Numbered from the stretch's first letter, positions 17,671 to 25,858 are shown. The stretch: DNA of 64,000 bases from Methylobacterium oryzihabitans (GCF_004004555.2 NZ_SACP01000025.1:24500-88499), one strand, 5' to 3'. A program made the numbers and translations. Notes: a model not told the origin generated them from the letters alone.

Positions 17671-18768
17671 TCAGGCCGCCGGAGCCTGCGGGAAGGCCCG
17701 CAGCGCCCCGGGCGGCAGCGCCACGTAGAGGGACTGTCCCTCGGCGAGCCGCAGGTCGCCGAACAGGTTGGCCGAGACGTCGGCGACGAGGCTGCCGCCG
17801 AGGTCGCGGCGCGGCTCCAGCCGCGCCCGGTAGAAGGAGCCGAGGAATTCGAGGCTCTTCACCCGCACCTCGACGGCGTTGACGTCGCCGGCGGAGACGC
17901 CCCCGATCCGGATCTCCTCCGGCCGGAAGCCGAGGCGCACGGGGCTGCCCGGCAGGAAGCCGCGCCCGCCCTCGCAGACGAGATCGACGCTGCCGACCCG
18001 CAGCGCCTGCGACGGCGAGACCGTCCCGTCGAGGAAGGTCATCGCCCCGATGAAGTCGGCGACGAAGGCGGTCGCCGGGTTGCGGTAGATCGCCTCCGGC
18101 GTGCCGACCTGCTCGATCCGGCCGTGGTTCATCACCACGACGCTATCGGCCATCGCCAGCGCCTCCTCCTGATCGTGGGTGACCATGATCGTGGTGAGGC
18201 CGAGGCGCTTCTGGAGGGCGCGGATCTCCTCGCGCAGGCGGAGGCGGACCTTGGCGTCGAGGGCCGAGAGCGGCTCGTCGAGCAGCAGCAGCGAGGGCGA
18301 GGTGGCCAGCGCGCGGGCCAGGGCGATGCGCTGCTGCTGGCCGCCCGAGAGCTGGACCGGGTACTTCGCCGCCTGATCCGGCAGGCCGACGAGGGCCAGC
18401 AGCTCGGCGACGCGGGCCTTGATCCGGTCGCGCGTCATCCGGCGGTTGACGAGCCCGTAGGCGACGTTGTCGGCGACCGTGAGGTTGGGGAACAGGGCGT
18501 AGGACTGGAAGACGATGCCGAAATCCCGCTCCGCCGGCGGCGCCTTCGAGACGTCGACGCCGCCCATCGCGATGCGGCCCGCATCCTGGCGGTCGAGGCC
18601 CGCGACGATGCGCAGGAGGGTGGTCTTGCCGCAGCCGGAGGGGCCGAGGAAGCACACGAAGGCGCCGCGCGGGATCGTGAGATCGATCCGGTCCAGGGCC
18701 GTGAAGCTGCCGTAGGTCTTCGAGAGGCCCTGGATGGTCAGGAACGGTGCGGGATCGGATCTCGTCAT
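17671..18768 (-). CDS. phnT: AEP ABC transporter ATP-binding protein
   Basis: A 365-residue ATPase. Walker A GPSGCGKTT (42-50), signature LSGGQQQR, Walker B LLLLDEPLSALD and the H-loop THDQEEA are intact. The C-terminal third has the beta-rich TOBE-like domain usual for Fe/AEP/spermidine importers. ATG 18768 is chosen for its GAGGAG Shine-Dalgarno; in-frame sequence further upstream belongs to an A-type repeat. A 43-base gap separates it from the permease gene downstream, so both are probably co-transcribed. Confidence 0.9.
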   Translation of the reverse strand: MTRSDPAPFLTIQGLSKTYGSFTALDRIDLTIPRGAFVCFLGPSGCGKTTLLRIVAGLDRQDAGRIAMGGVDVSKAPPAERDFGIVFQSYALFPNLTVADNVAYGLVNRRMTRDRIKARVAELLALVGLPDQAAKYPVQLSGGQQQRIALARALATSPSLLLLDEPLSALDAKVRLRLREEIRALQKRLGLTTIMVTHDQEEALAMADSVVVMNHGRIEQVGTPEAIYRNPATAFVADFIGAMTFLDGTVSPSQALRVGSVDLVCEGGRGFLPGSPVRLGFRPEEIRIGGVSAGDVNAVEVRVKSLEFLGSFYRARLEPRRDLGGSLVADVSANLFGDLRLAEGQSLYVALPPGALRAFPQAPAA

Positions 18769-18802
18769 GCCAGTCTCGCTCCTCGACGTGTCGCGCCTCG
18801 CC

Positions 18803-18976
18803 CAGGGCCATCGCTGAAGCGATGGCCCTGGCTTCTTGCTTGGCCTCAAGCGCCGGCGTTCGCGTCCGCTCACTCGGCTTTCGCTCCGCTCGACGTTCGA
18901 GGGGACCTTCGTCCCCTCGAACCCGCTCCGCGGGGCGCTCCTCGCGCCCGCCATGGAGCGTCGCCCTGCGGGCGAC
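18803..18976 (+). repeat. A-type dispersed repeat inside the phn operon
   Basis: The opening hairpin AGGGCCATCGC-TGAA-GCGATGGCCCT is followed by the CTTGGCCTCA(A/G)GCGCCGG core and a closing small hairpin GTCGCCC-TGC-GGGCGAC. It occupies nearly all of the 221 bases between phnS and phnT, so it would be transcribed with the operon and could separate expression of the binding protein from the ATPase. Confidence 0.8.
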
Positions 18977-18989
18977 CCCAGGGCCCGTG

Positions 18990-20009
18990 CTATTTCTTGG
19001 CGGCGGCCTTCGATTCGTAGCGGCGCGACCACTCGGCCAGGATGCGGTCGCGGTTCTCGGCCATCCAGCCGAGGTCGTTCTTGATCATCCCCGCCTCGGC
19101 ATTGGGCGGGTAGTTGGCTGGTGCGCTCGAAACGCCCGGATAGGCGACGATCGCGTAGCTCCTGGCGTAGAGTTCGCTCGCGGCCCTGGTGGCCCCCCAG
19201 TCGGCGACCTTCTGGGCGACGGCGAGGTTCTTCGTGCCCGCCACCACCGCCATGGCCTCCTCCTCCCAGCCGGTGCCGTCGGCGGGCACGATGACCTCGA
19301 TCGGGGCGCCCTTGCTCTTCTCGGAGGCGCCGCGCATGTCGAGGGAAAGGCCCGCGGTCCGCTCGCCCCGGGCGGCCTGGACGCAGGGCGCCGAGCCCGA
19401 ATGCAGGTAGGCCGCGATGGTGTCGTGGAGCCGGTCCATGAAGGCCCAGCCCTTCTCCTCGCCCATGCTCTGGAGCCAGCCGGCCACCATCAGGTAGCCG
19501 GTGCCCGACGAGGCGGGATGGGGCATCACGACCTTGCCCTTGAGGCCGGGCTGGAGCAGGTCCTCCCAGCGCTGGGGCGTCTTCACGCCGTCGCGGGAGG
19601 CTTCCGCCGTGTTGAAGCAGACGACGCCGAGATAGGCGTCCATGCCGGTCCAGGTATAGGGCGGCTTCGGGTCGCGGAACGCCTCCTTGAGGGCGTCGGC
19701 GCCGGCCGGCTTGTAGGGGGCCAGCAGGTTGAGCGTCTCGAACATCAGCAGGCTCGACGCGGCGAGCCCGATCACCATGTCGGCGCGGGGATTGTCCTTC
19801 TCGGCCAGGAACCGGGCGGTGATGACGCCGGTCGAATCGCGCACCCAGACCACCTCGGCCTCCGGCACCGCCTTCTCGATGGCCGCCTTGAACGGACCGA
19901 GCTGGTCGTTCTCCAGCGCGGTGTAGATCGTGAGCTTCGTCCGCTCGGCCGCCTGTGCCGCCGACATGCCCAGGGCGAGGGCGAGGGCAAGGATCGAGAC
20001 GAGTCTCAT
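18990..20009 (-). CDS. phnS: AEP ABC transporter substrate-binding protein
   Basis: A 339-residue periplasmic binding protein with a clear signal peptide (MRLVSILALALALGMSAAQA). The mature part starts RTKLTIYTALENDQLGPF and contains DNPRADMVIGLAASSL and MPHPASSGTGYLM, characteristic of the Fe3+/AEP-binding family (TIGR03261-type). It is the first gene of the minus-strand transporter set; downstream come phnT, the fused permease and pbfA. An upstream in-frame ATG at 20093 is rejected because it would place 28 charged residues before the signal. Confidence 0.88.
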   Translation of the reverse strand: MRLVSILALALALGMSAAQAAERTKLTIYTALENDQLGPFKAAIEKAVPEAEVVWVRDSTGVITARFLAEKDNPRADMVIGLAASSLLMFETLNLLAPYKPAGADALKEAFRDPKPPYTWTGMDAYLGVVCFNTAEASRDGVKTPQRWEDLLQPGLKGKVVMPHPASSGTGYLMVAGWLQSMGEEKGWAFMDRLHDTIAAYLHSGSAPCVQAARGERTAGLSLDMRGASEKSKGAPIEVIVPADGTGWEEEAMAVVAGTKNLAVAQKVADWGATRAASELYARSYAIVAYPGVSSAPANYPPNAEAGMIKNDLGWMAENRDRILAEWSRRYESKAAAKK

Positions 20010-20090
20010 GCGCGGGGCTCCGGTAGCGGACGGCACCGGGCGCTTGCAGCTCCGGCGGTTCGACAATAGACGGGCGGCGCCTCCCGGCAG

Positions 20091-20128
20091 CAAGTTCTTA
20101 GTTTTTGCAGTATTGCCTAGTTTTTTGG
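20091..20128 (-). promoter_or_regulatory. Possible operator/promoter of phnS
   Basis: An A+T-rich island stands out in GC-rich surroundings. On the plus strand CTTAGTTTTTG (20097-20107) and CCTAGTTTTTT (20116-20126) are direct repeats 19 bases apart, about two helical turns. Position upstream of phnS suggests regulator binding, perhaps by the local LysR or DeoR protein. No direct evidence links them. Confidence 0.4.
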
Positions 20129-20237
20129 CGCTATCGGCGCGGGGAATTCAGAAGTGTATCGAGCAAAGCCGCAGCGTGCGACCCGACGACGTCGGGTCGG
20201 CCGATTCGGCGGCGATGAGCGGGGCGGCGTCAGCAGC

Positions 20238-20444
20238 AGGGCAATCGCTTGAGAGCGATTGCCCTGGTTTTTTGCTTGGCCTCAGGCGCCGGCGTTCGCA
20301 TCCGCTCACTTGGCTTTCGCTTCGCTTACGCGTTCGAGCGGACATTCGTCCCCTCGAACCCGCTCCGCGAGGCGCTCTTCGCGCCCGCCATCGAGCGTCG
20401 CCCTGCGGGCGACCGCAGGACAATCGCTGAAGCGATTGGCCTGG
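20238..20444 (+). repeat. A-type dispersed repeat downstream of phnX
   Basis: The opening hairpin is AGGGCAATCGCT-TGAG-AGCGATTGCCCT. The core closely matches the 216-392 copy, and the end carries GTCGCCC-TGC-GGGCGAC plus a second ATCGC-TGAA-GCGAT hairpin. It ends within a few bases of the phnX stop codon and may act as a transcript end for that unit. Confidence 0.8.
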
Positions 20445-20446
20445 CG

Positions 20447-21274
20447 TCAGCAGGCCTGCGGCATGCGGCCGGCCGCGAGCAGCCCCTCGATATCGGCGAT
20501 CACGCCGGGCAGGTCGGCGATGGTGTCGACGAGGAAGTGCGGCCGCGACGCGGCGAACAGCGCCTTGATCCGCTCGCGCTCGGCGGCGAGCCGATCGGCC
20601 GGGAGCGCCCTGAACGCCTCGTAGCTCAGGCCCATCGCGTTGCCCGAGCAGGTGAGCGCCACGGTCCACATCCCGGCCCTGCGACCCTCCAGGATGCCCG
20701 GCACGGTGTCGTCCACCTTCACGCAGGCGGCGACGTCACGGACGCCGAGCGCGATCACGTTGGCGAGCGCCTGGGCCGGGAACGGGCGCCCGTTCGGCAC
20801 CTCGTCGGTGGCGACCACGTGGTCGGCCTCGTAGCCGTTGGTCCGCGCGAGCGCCACGACGCGCTCCATCACGCAGGCCGGGTAGCCCGAGCAGGAGCCG
20901 ATCCTGATCCCGCGGGCCCGCAAGGCGGCGATCGCGTCGAGGGCGCCCGGAATGATCCCGGAATGCTCGGCGATCTTCGCGATCTGCAGCGGCATGAAGC
21001 GCTCGTAGATCGCCGTCACGTCGGCATCGGTCGGCGTGCGGCCGAACCGCTCCGCGTAGCGCGCGGCGATCTGCGGCGCGTTGCAGAGCGTCCGGATGTG
21101 GTCCCACTTGCCCATGCCCATCGGCCCGCGCGCCTCCTCCAGGCTGACGGCGACGCCGAACTCGCCGAAGGCCTCGACGAAGATCTGGGTGGGGGCGAAG
21201 GATCCGAAGTCGACGACGGTTCCGGCCCAGTCCAGGACCACCGCCTCGATCGATCGCGGGTTCTCGTAGCGCAT
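20447..21274 (-). CDS. phnX: Phosphonoacetaldehyde hydrolase (phosphonatase)
   Basis: A 275-residue HAD-superfamily enzyme that splits phosphonoacetaldehyde into acetaldehyde and phosphate. Motif I is VVLDWAGTVVD with nucleophile Asp15 and the family-specific Ala17 instead of a second Asp. Lys56 in GPMGMGKWDHI is the Schiff-base lysine. Motif II is GSCSGYP and motif III/IV is VKVDDTVPGI. It lies downstream of phnW on the same strand with a 79-base gap holding a partial B-type repeat. GGGAG precedes ATG 21274. Confidence 0.95.
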   Translation of the reverse strand: MRYENPRSIEAVVLDWAGTVVDFGSFAPTQIFVEAFGEFGVAVSLEEARGPMGMGKWDHIRTLCNAPQIAARYAERFGRTPTDADVTAIYERFMPLQIAKIAEHSGIIPGALDAIAALRARGIRIGSCSGYPACVMERVVALARTNGYEADHVVATDEVPNGRPFPAQALANVIALGVRDVAACVKVDDTVPGILEGRRAGMWTVALTCSGNAMGLSYEAFRALPADRLAAERERIKALFAASRPHFLVDTIADLPGVIADIEGLLAAGRMPQAC

Positions 21275-21297
21275 GGCGGGCTCCCGGCTCGCGGTTC

Positions 21298-21352
21298 ATC
21301 CAATTTTCGATTGATCGCTTCGCGATGCCGACAACCGGCTTCGCTCAGGTGC
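21298..21352. repeat. Partial B-type repeat between phnW and phnX
   Basis: The sequence TTTTCGATTGATCGCTTCGC followed by GATGCC...GGCTTCGCTCAGG matches the second half of the B-type element. The terminal hairpin is missing. It ends next to the phnW stop codon. Confidence 0.6.
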
Positions 21353-21353
21353 C

Positions 21354-22463
21354 TCACAGGGTCTCGATTCCAAGCTCGCGAAAGGTTTCGGCCACCGCCG
21401 CGACGGCGCGCTCCATGTCGGCGGGCGTCACGGCCCCGATGCAGCCGACCCGGAAGGTCTCCACCCGGGTGAGCTTGCCCGGATAGAGGATGAAGCCCTT
21501 GTCGCGCACCGCCCCGTAGAAGTCGGCGAAGCGGTAGCGGCCGTCCCGCGGCGCGTGGAAGGTGACGATGATCGGCGCCTGGACCGCGGGGGCGAGGAAG
21601 CTGCGCAGGCCGAGCCGCCGCATGCCGGCGATCAGGGTCTCGCAGTTGCGGGCGTAGCGGGCGTGGCGGGCCGGCAGGCCGCCCTCGTCCTCGTATTGCC
21701 GCAGCGCCTCGTGCAGGGCCGCCACCACGTGGGTCGGCGGGGTGAAGCGCCACTGGCCGGTGCGCCGCAGGTAGAGGTGCTGGTCGCGCAGGTCGAGCGC
21801 CAGGGAGGCGGTGTTGCCCTCGGCCGCCAGCAGCGCCTCCTCCCGCGCCAGGACGAAGCCCATGCCCGGCACGCCCTCCAGGCCCTTGCCCGAGGCCGCG
21901 ATCAGCGCCTCGAAGGGCACGGTCCGGGCATCGATCGGCAGCGCGCCGAACGAACTCATCGCGTCGACGATCAGCCGGCGCCCGTGCCGGGCGACCACGG
22001 CGGCGATCTCGGGGAGCGGGTTGAGGATGCCGGTCGAGGTCTCGCAGTGGATCAGGCCGACATGGGTGATCGCGCGGTCCTCCTCGATCAGCCGGTCCAC
22101 GGCCTCCGGCGTCGTCGGCACGTCCTCGGGCGTCTCGTGGACGCCGTGGGCGCGCCCGAGCCGCTCGCAGATCGTGGCGAGGCGCCGGCCGTAGGCGCCG
22201 TTGACGAGGACCAGCATCTTGCCGTCGCGCGGCACGAAGGTGCCGACCGCCGCCTCCACCGCGAAGGTGCCGCTCCCCTGGAGCGGCACGCAGACATGGC
22301 TGCCCGAGCCGTTCGCGATCGCCACGAGCGTGTCGCAGAGGCTGGCGGTGAGCCCGTTGAAGCTGCCGTCCCAGGAGCCCCAGTCGGTCAGCATCGCCTT
22401 GCGGGTTCGCTCGCTCGTCGTGAGCGGGCCGGGCGTCAGGAGGATGGGGGCGGAGGCGGCCAT
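21354..22463 (-). CDS. phnW: 2-aminoethylphosphonate-pyruvate transaminase
   Basis: A 369-residue class V PLP aminotransferase converting AEP and pyruvate to phosphonoacetaldehyde and alanine. Visible marks are LLTPGPLTTS at the N-terminus, QGSGTFAVEA (62-71), Asp168 in IVDAMSSFGA and PLP-binding Lys193 in AASGKGLEG. The C-terminal FILYPGKL and FRVGCIG segments are typical of PhnW. ATG 22463 fits the family start; an in-frame ATG at 22523 would add 20 Arg-rich residues. With PhnX it forms the standard two-step AEP pathway. Confidence 0.95.
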   Translation of the reverse strand: MAASAPILLTPGPLTTSERTRKAMLTDWGSWDGSFNGLTASLCDTLVAIANGSGSHVCVPLQGSGTFAVEAAVGTFVPRDGKMLVLVNGAYGRRLATICERLGRAHGVHETPEDVPTTPEAVDRLIEEDRAITHVGLIHCETSTGILNPLPEIAAVVARHGRRLIVDAMSSFGALPIDARTVPFEALIAASGKGLEGVPGMGFVLAREEALLAAEGNTASLALDLRDQHLYLRRTGQWRFTPPTHVVAALHEALRQYEDEGGLPARHARYARNCETLIAGMRRLGLRSFLAPAVQAPIIVTFHAPRDGRYRFADFYGAVRDKGFILYPGKLTRVETFRVGCIGAVTPADMERAVAAVAETFRELGIETL

Positions 22464-22581
22464 GATCGTCCTCGGTCGTCCGCGCCGGCGTCGCTGCGGA
22501 CGAGGGGATCTTGCGTTCGCCATTCCATCAGATCAAATCGGTTGTCATGATGCTTGCCATCAGTCGCGCCGATGGATCGCC
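22464..22581. promoter_or_regulatory. Divergent phnW / lysR promoter region
   Basis: This 118-base spacer separates the divergent phnW and LysR genes, the usual place for a LysR-type operator. An A+T-richer patch includes ATCAAATCGGTTGTCATGAT, in which ATCA and TGAT form interrupted dyad symmetry. Autoregulation plus control of phnWX is inferred from this layout. Confidence 0.4.
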
Positions 22582-23463
22582 ATGAACCTGTTCCAGCTCC
22601 GCGCCTTCGACGCCGTCTCCCGGGAAGGCAGCTTCACCCGCGCGGCCAAGCGGCTCAGCATCAGCCAGCCGGCGGTGACCGGGCACGTGAAGGCCCTCGA
22701 GGAGCGCTACGACCTCGTCCTGTTCCGCCGCACCGCCCGCAGCGCCGAGCTGACGCCGCAGGGCGAGGCCCTGGCGGCCCTGACCCGGCCGCTGTTCGGG
22801 CTGGTCGAGCAGGCCGAGGACCTGCTGCTCGCCAACCGCGCGCTCCTCGCCGGGCGCATCGAGGTCGCCGCCGATTCGCCCCACGTCGTGATGCCGCTGC
22901 TGGCGCGTCTGCGCGCCCGGCATCCCGGGATCACCGTGGGCCTGAGCCTCGGCAACGCCGCCGAGACCTGCGAGGCCCTGCTGGCCGAGCGCGCGAGCAT
23001 CGGCGTTGTGACGGAGGCCGAGCCGCGCGAGGAGCTCCACCTCGAGGACCTCGCGGTCTCGCATGTCTGGGCCGTGCTGCCGCGCGGCCACGCCCTCGCG
23101 ACGGGGGCGCCGATCGATCTCGCCGGGCTCGACGGCCAGCCGATGGTGCTGCGCGAGCCGTCCTCCGTCACCCGCCGGACCTTCGATGCCGCCTGCCGGG
23201 CCCGCGGCGTCGCGCCCGCCGTCCTGATGGAACTCGACAGCCGCGAGGCGGTGATCGAGGCCGTCGCCGCCGGGATCGGCATCGGCATCGTCTCCTCCCT
23301 CGAATGCGGCGAGGACGGGCGCATCCGCGCGGTCCCGATCACCGGAGCGGACCTGTCGAACCGCCACGCCATCGTGTGCCTCGCCCGCCGCCGCTCCCTG
23401 CGCCTGATCCGGGCCGTGCTGGATCTCGCCGCCGAGGGGCGTCCCGGCGGGGACGGGCGATGA
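22582..23463 (+). CDS. LysR-family regulator of the phosphonate locus
   Basis: A 293-residue LysR-type regulator with an N-terminal winged helix-turn-helix (about 1-60: SFTRAAKRLSISQPAVTGHV) and a periplasmic-binding-protein-like effector domain (about 90-290). It is divergent from phnW and is therefore the best candidate to sense AEP or a pathway intermediate. Its stop overlaps the start of the DeoR-type gene (ATGA), so the two regulators are co-translated. Confidence 0.88.
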   Translation: MNLFQLRAFDAVSREGSFTRAAKRLSISQPAVTGHVKALEERYDLVLFRRTARSAELTPQGEALAALTRPLFGLVEQAEDLLLANRALLAGRIEVAADSPHVVMPLLARLRARHPGITVGLSLGNAAETCEALLAERASIGVVTEAEPREELHLEDLAVSHVWAVLPRGHALATGAPIDLAGLDGQPMVLREPSSVTRRTFDAACRARGVAPAVLMELDSREAVIEAVAAGIGIGIVSSLECGEDGRIRAVPITGADLSNRHAIVCLARRRSLRLIRAVLDLAAEGRPGGDGR

Positions 23464-24251
23464 GCGCCCCGTCCGCCCGCGCCATCGCGGCGCGCCGGCA
23501 CGGCGAGATCCTGAGGCGGCTCGCCGAGGACGGGCATATCAGCGTCGAGGAGATGGCGGCCCGCTTCTCGGTCTCGCGCGAGACCATCCGGCGCGACCTC
23601 AAGGCGCTGGCCGGGCGCGGGCAGCTCGCGATCGTGCACGGAGGGGCGACCCGCCGCGCCGACGAGCCGGCGCTCGCCGTGCGCCGGGAGGACAACCCGG
23701 CCGGAAAGGCGGCGATCGGCCGGGCGGCGGCCGGCCTCGTCGAGGACGGCATGGTGGTGCTGCTCGATTCCGGCTCGACCACGCTGGCGGTCGCGCAGGC
23801 GCTCGCCGCCCCCGACCGGGCCCCCTGGCAGGGCCTGACGGTGTGCACCAACAGCCTGTCGATCGGCCTCGTGCTGTGCCGGGTGCCGGGCATCCGGCTG
23901 CACCTGCTCGGCGGCGAGGTCAACGGCGCGGACGAGGCGGCCTTCGGCACCGAGGGTATCGCCGCGCTCGCGCGCTTTCGCGCCGACCTCGCCTTCATCG
24001 GGGTCGGCGGCGTCTCCGATTCCGGCGACCTCACCGATTTCGCGGTCCTGCCGACGCAACTGCGCGCGGCGATGCTCGGTGCGGCCGCGCGCGGCTTCGT
24101 CGTCGTCGACCGCACGAAGTTCGGCCGCCTGACCCCGATCCGCCTGCACCCCGTCCCGGCCGGCACGCGCCTCGTCGTCGATGCCGCGCCGCCCGTCGCC
24201 ATGGAACAGGCGCTGGCGGCGCGGGGCATCGGGCTCGTCGTCGCGCCTTGA
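23460..24251 (+). CDS. DeoR/GlpR-family transcriptional regulator
   Basis: A 263-residue protein with an N-terminal DeoR-type HTH (about 10-60: ISVEEMAARFSVSRETIRRDL) and a C-terminal sugar-phosphate-type sensor domain with the DSGSTT loop, TNSL and FGTEGI. DeoR regulators usually bind phosphorylated metabolites. ATGA overlap with the upstream LysR gene makes this a two-regulator operon. Sensing of a phosphonate or phosphorylated intermediate is speculative. Confidence 0.85.
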   Translation: MSAPSARAIAARRHGEILRRLAEDGHISVEEMAARFSVSRETIRRDLKALAGRGQLAIVHGGATRRADEPALAVRREDNPAGKAAIGRAAAGLVEDGMVVLLDSGSTTLAVAQALAAPDRAPWQGLTVCTNSLSIGLVLCRVPGIRLHLLGGEVNGADEAAFGTEGIAALARFRADLAFIGVGGVSDSGDLTDFAVLPTQLRAAMLGAAARGFVVVDRTKFGRLTPIRLHPVPAGTRLVVDAAPPVAMEQALAARGIGLVVAP

Positions 24252-24326
24252 TGTGGCTTTTTGTGGTTTTGTGTTGCTCTCTGCGGCGTCTCCACGCTAG
24301 ATGAGGGCGCAGGCAGGAGCGCCGCG
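24252..24326 (+). promoter_or_regulatory. T-rich region before the EamA unit
   Basis: The run TTTTTGTGGTTTTGTGTTG contains two TTTTGTG units in direct repeat, nine bases apart, and is strikingly AT-rich for this genome. It follows the DeoR stop codon and precedes the small coupled ORF. It could be an operator or promoter, but no direct evidence is available. Confidence 0.35.
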
Positions 24327-24626
24327 ATGACCGACACCGCTGTCCCGACCCAGGCCCGGACCTGCGATCCGCCCGGCGAAGCCGTGGCCCGGGGCGGCGA
24401 GCCGATCCTGCGTGATGCGAGATCCGGACGCTCACGTCCGGATCTCGCATCACCCGCCCGCGCGGCGCTTGAGCGAAGCCGAAATCCGCATCGCGAAAGC
24501 GACCGGGTGCGGTCGCCGGAAGCGATCAATCGGATTTCGTGTGACGGCTCCGCGATCGATCTCGCCGGGCCGTGCCTGGCGGCCCGCCTCCTGACGGGGG
24601 CGGCCGGCGCCGCGCGGGCCGCATGA
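24327..24626 (+). CDS. Small ORF invaded by a B-type repeat, coupled to EamA gene
   Basis: A 99-residue frame of unknown function. ATG 24327 has a good AGGAG eight bases upstream, and its TGA overlaps the EamA ATG at 24623 (ATGA), both signs of real translation. Residues about 30-72 are encoded by a B-type repeat, with the 18-bp perfect hairpin TGATGCGAGATCCGGACG-CTCA-inverse inside the frame. The unique flanks begin MTDTAVPTQARTCDPPG and end LAGPCLAARLLTGAAGAARA. It is either a small gene disrupted but kept open by insertion, or a leader ORF. I do not recognise it. Confidence 0.5.
   Translation: MTDTAVPTQARTCDPPGEAVARGGEPILRDARSGRSRPDLASPARAALERSRNPHRESDRVRSPEAINRISCDGSAIDLAGPCLAARLLTGAAGAARAA
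24413..24543 (+). repeat. B-type palindromic repeat inside the small ORF
   Basis: The opening hairpin has 18-bp perfect arms (TGATGCGAGATCCGGACG) around a CTCA loop. The CCCGCGCGGCGCTTGAGCGA spacer and a second hairpin ending GATCAATCGGATTTCGTGT follow. It lies in frame within the 24327-24626 ORF. Confidence 0.85.
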
Positions 24627-25462
24627 GCGCGTCCGTCTTCGCCGCGGTGCTCGCCGCGGCCTGCATGCATGCGGGCTGGAACGCGCTGGTCAAGCTGCGC
24701 CTGGAGCCCCTCCTCACCATGGCGCTCATCACCGCCTCGGCGGGGGTGATCGCGCTGCCGGCGCTCGCCTGGCTCGGGCCGCCCCCGCTCGCGGCCTGGC
24801 CCTGGCTGCTCGGCTCGATCGTCCTGCATCTCGGCTACTACGTCGCCCTGACGGAGGCCTACCGGCAGGCCGACATGGGGCAGGTCTACCCGGTCGCCCG
24901 CGGCAGCGCGCCGCTGCTCACGACCCTCGCCTCCCTGGTCGTGCTGGGCGAGCCGGTGGCGCCCCTCGCGGCCGGCGGCGTCGCGATCCTGTGCCTCGGC
25001 GTCGGGCTGATGGCCTTCGGCAGCCGCAGCGGCCGTCTCGGGCCGCGGGCGCTCGCCTGGGCCGGCCTCACCGCGCTCATGATCTGCGGCTACACCCTGG
25101 TCGACGGCCTCGGCGCACGGGCCGCCGGCGACGCGCACGCCTACTCGGCCGCCCTCTTCGTGGTGGACGGCATCCCGCTCGCCGCCTTCGTGCTGTGGCG
25201 CCGGGGCGCGGGCGTCCTGCGCCAGATCCGGGGCGTCGCCCTGCCGGGCCTCGTCGGCGGGCTGTTCTCTCTCGGCTCCTACTGGATCGCGATCTGGGCG
25301 ATGACGGTCGCCCCGATCCCCCTGGTGGCGGCCTTGCGCGAGACCAGCGTGCTCGTGGCGGCGCTGATCTCGGTGACGATCCTCAAGGAGCCGCTTCTCG
25401 CCGGCCGCGCCGTGGCGGCGGTGGTCATCCTCGCCGGCATCGCCGCCATGCGCCTCGGCTGA
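24623..25462 (+). CDS. EamA/DMT-family membrane transporter
   Basis: A 279-residue inner-membrane protein with about ten hydrophobic helices in two internally similar EamA halves. Typical features are MHAGWNALVKL in helix 1, RQADMGQVYPVARGSAPLL closing the first half and ALRETSVLVAALISV near the end. It sits downstream of the phosphonate regulators and may export an amine, amino acid or pathway by-product; the substrate cannot be read from sequence. Its stop codon is immediately followed by B-type repeat sequence. Confidence 0.85.
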   Translation: MSASVFAAVLAAACMHAGWNALVKLRLEPLLTMALITASAGVIALPALAWLGPPPLAAWPWLLGSIVLHLGYYVALTEAYRQADMGQVYPVARGSAPLLTTLASLVVLGEPVAPLAAGGVAILCLGVGLMAFGSRSGRLGPRALAWAGLTALMICGYTLVDGLGARAAGDAHAYSAALFVVDGIPLAAFVLWRRGAGVLRQIRGVALPGLVGGLFSLGSYWIAIWAMTVAPIPLVAALRETSVLVAALISVTILKEPLLAGRAVAAVVILAGIAAMRLG

Positions 25463-25526
25463 TGCGGACGATCATACGATTTTCGATTGATCGCTTCGCG
25501 ATGCGATCAATCGGATTTCGTATCAC
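25460..25526. terminator. B-type hairpin between convergent EamA and Rieske genes
   Basis: ATACGATTTTCGATTGATCGC pairs with the later GCGATCAATCGGATTTCGTAT around TTCGCGAT, with few mismatches. It fills the entire gap between convergent genes and begins on the EamA stop codon. It probably limits read-through in both directions; there is no long T-run. Confidence 0.6.
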
Positions 25527-25850
25527 GCCAGGCTCCCGTCCAGCGTGAGCCACAGCCCGCCGGCCTCGACCTCGACGGGAAACAGCCGCAGGGCGCGGAA
25601 CGACCAGCCCGGCGAGACCGATCCGTCGTGCAGGTCGAAGGAGGCGAGGTGGCGCGGGCAGCGCAGCCGTCCGCCGGCGCAGTGGCCGAGGGACAGGTCG
25701 GCGCCCTCGTGCGGGCAGGCCCGCTCCGCGGCGACGATCCGCCCGGCGTCGCGCACCAGGACCAGATGGTGCCGGCCCGCCACGACCGGCACCACGGTCC
25801 GGTCGCCCAGGAGGTCCGGCGGGCCGAGGCGGATCCGCCCGGGCCGCGCC

Positions 25851-25858
<8 letters not shown>
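25523..25858 (-). CDS. Rieske-type [2Fe-2S] ferredoxin
   Basis: A 111-residue soluble Rieske protein. The cluster-binding pairs are CPHEGADL and CPRHLASFDL, with Cys-X-His and Cys-X2-His spacing. It begins with GTG at 25858 inside the end of livF (8-base overlap), so it is translated with the transporter operon. Standalone Rieske proteins pass electrons to oxygenases or redox partners. Here it may serve the molybdenum hydroxylase or an oxygenase encoded elsewhere; no oxygenase gene is in this cluster. Confidence 0.88.

Larger units (their letters stand above)
20010..20446. other. Gap between phnS and phnX
   Basis: The left part holds the presumed phnS promoter and operator. The right half is the A-type repeat at 20238-20444. 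No protein gene is supported. Confidence 0.5.
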
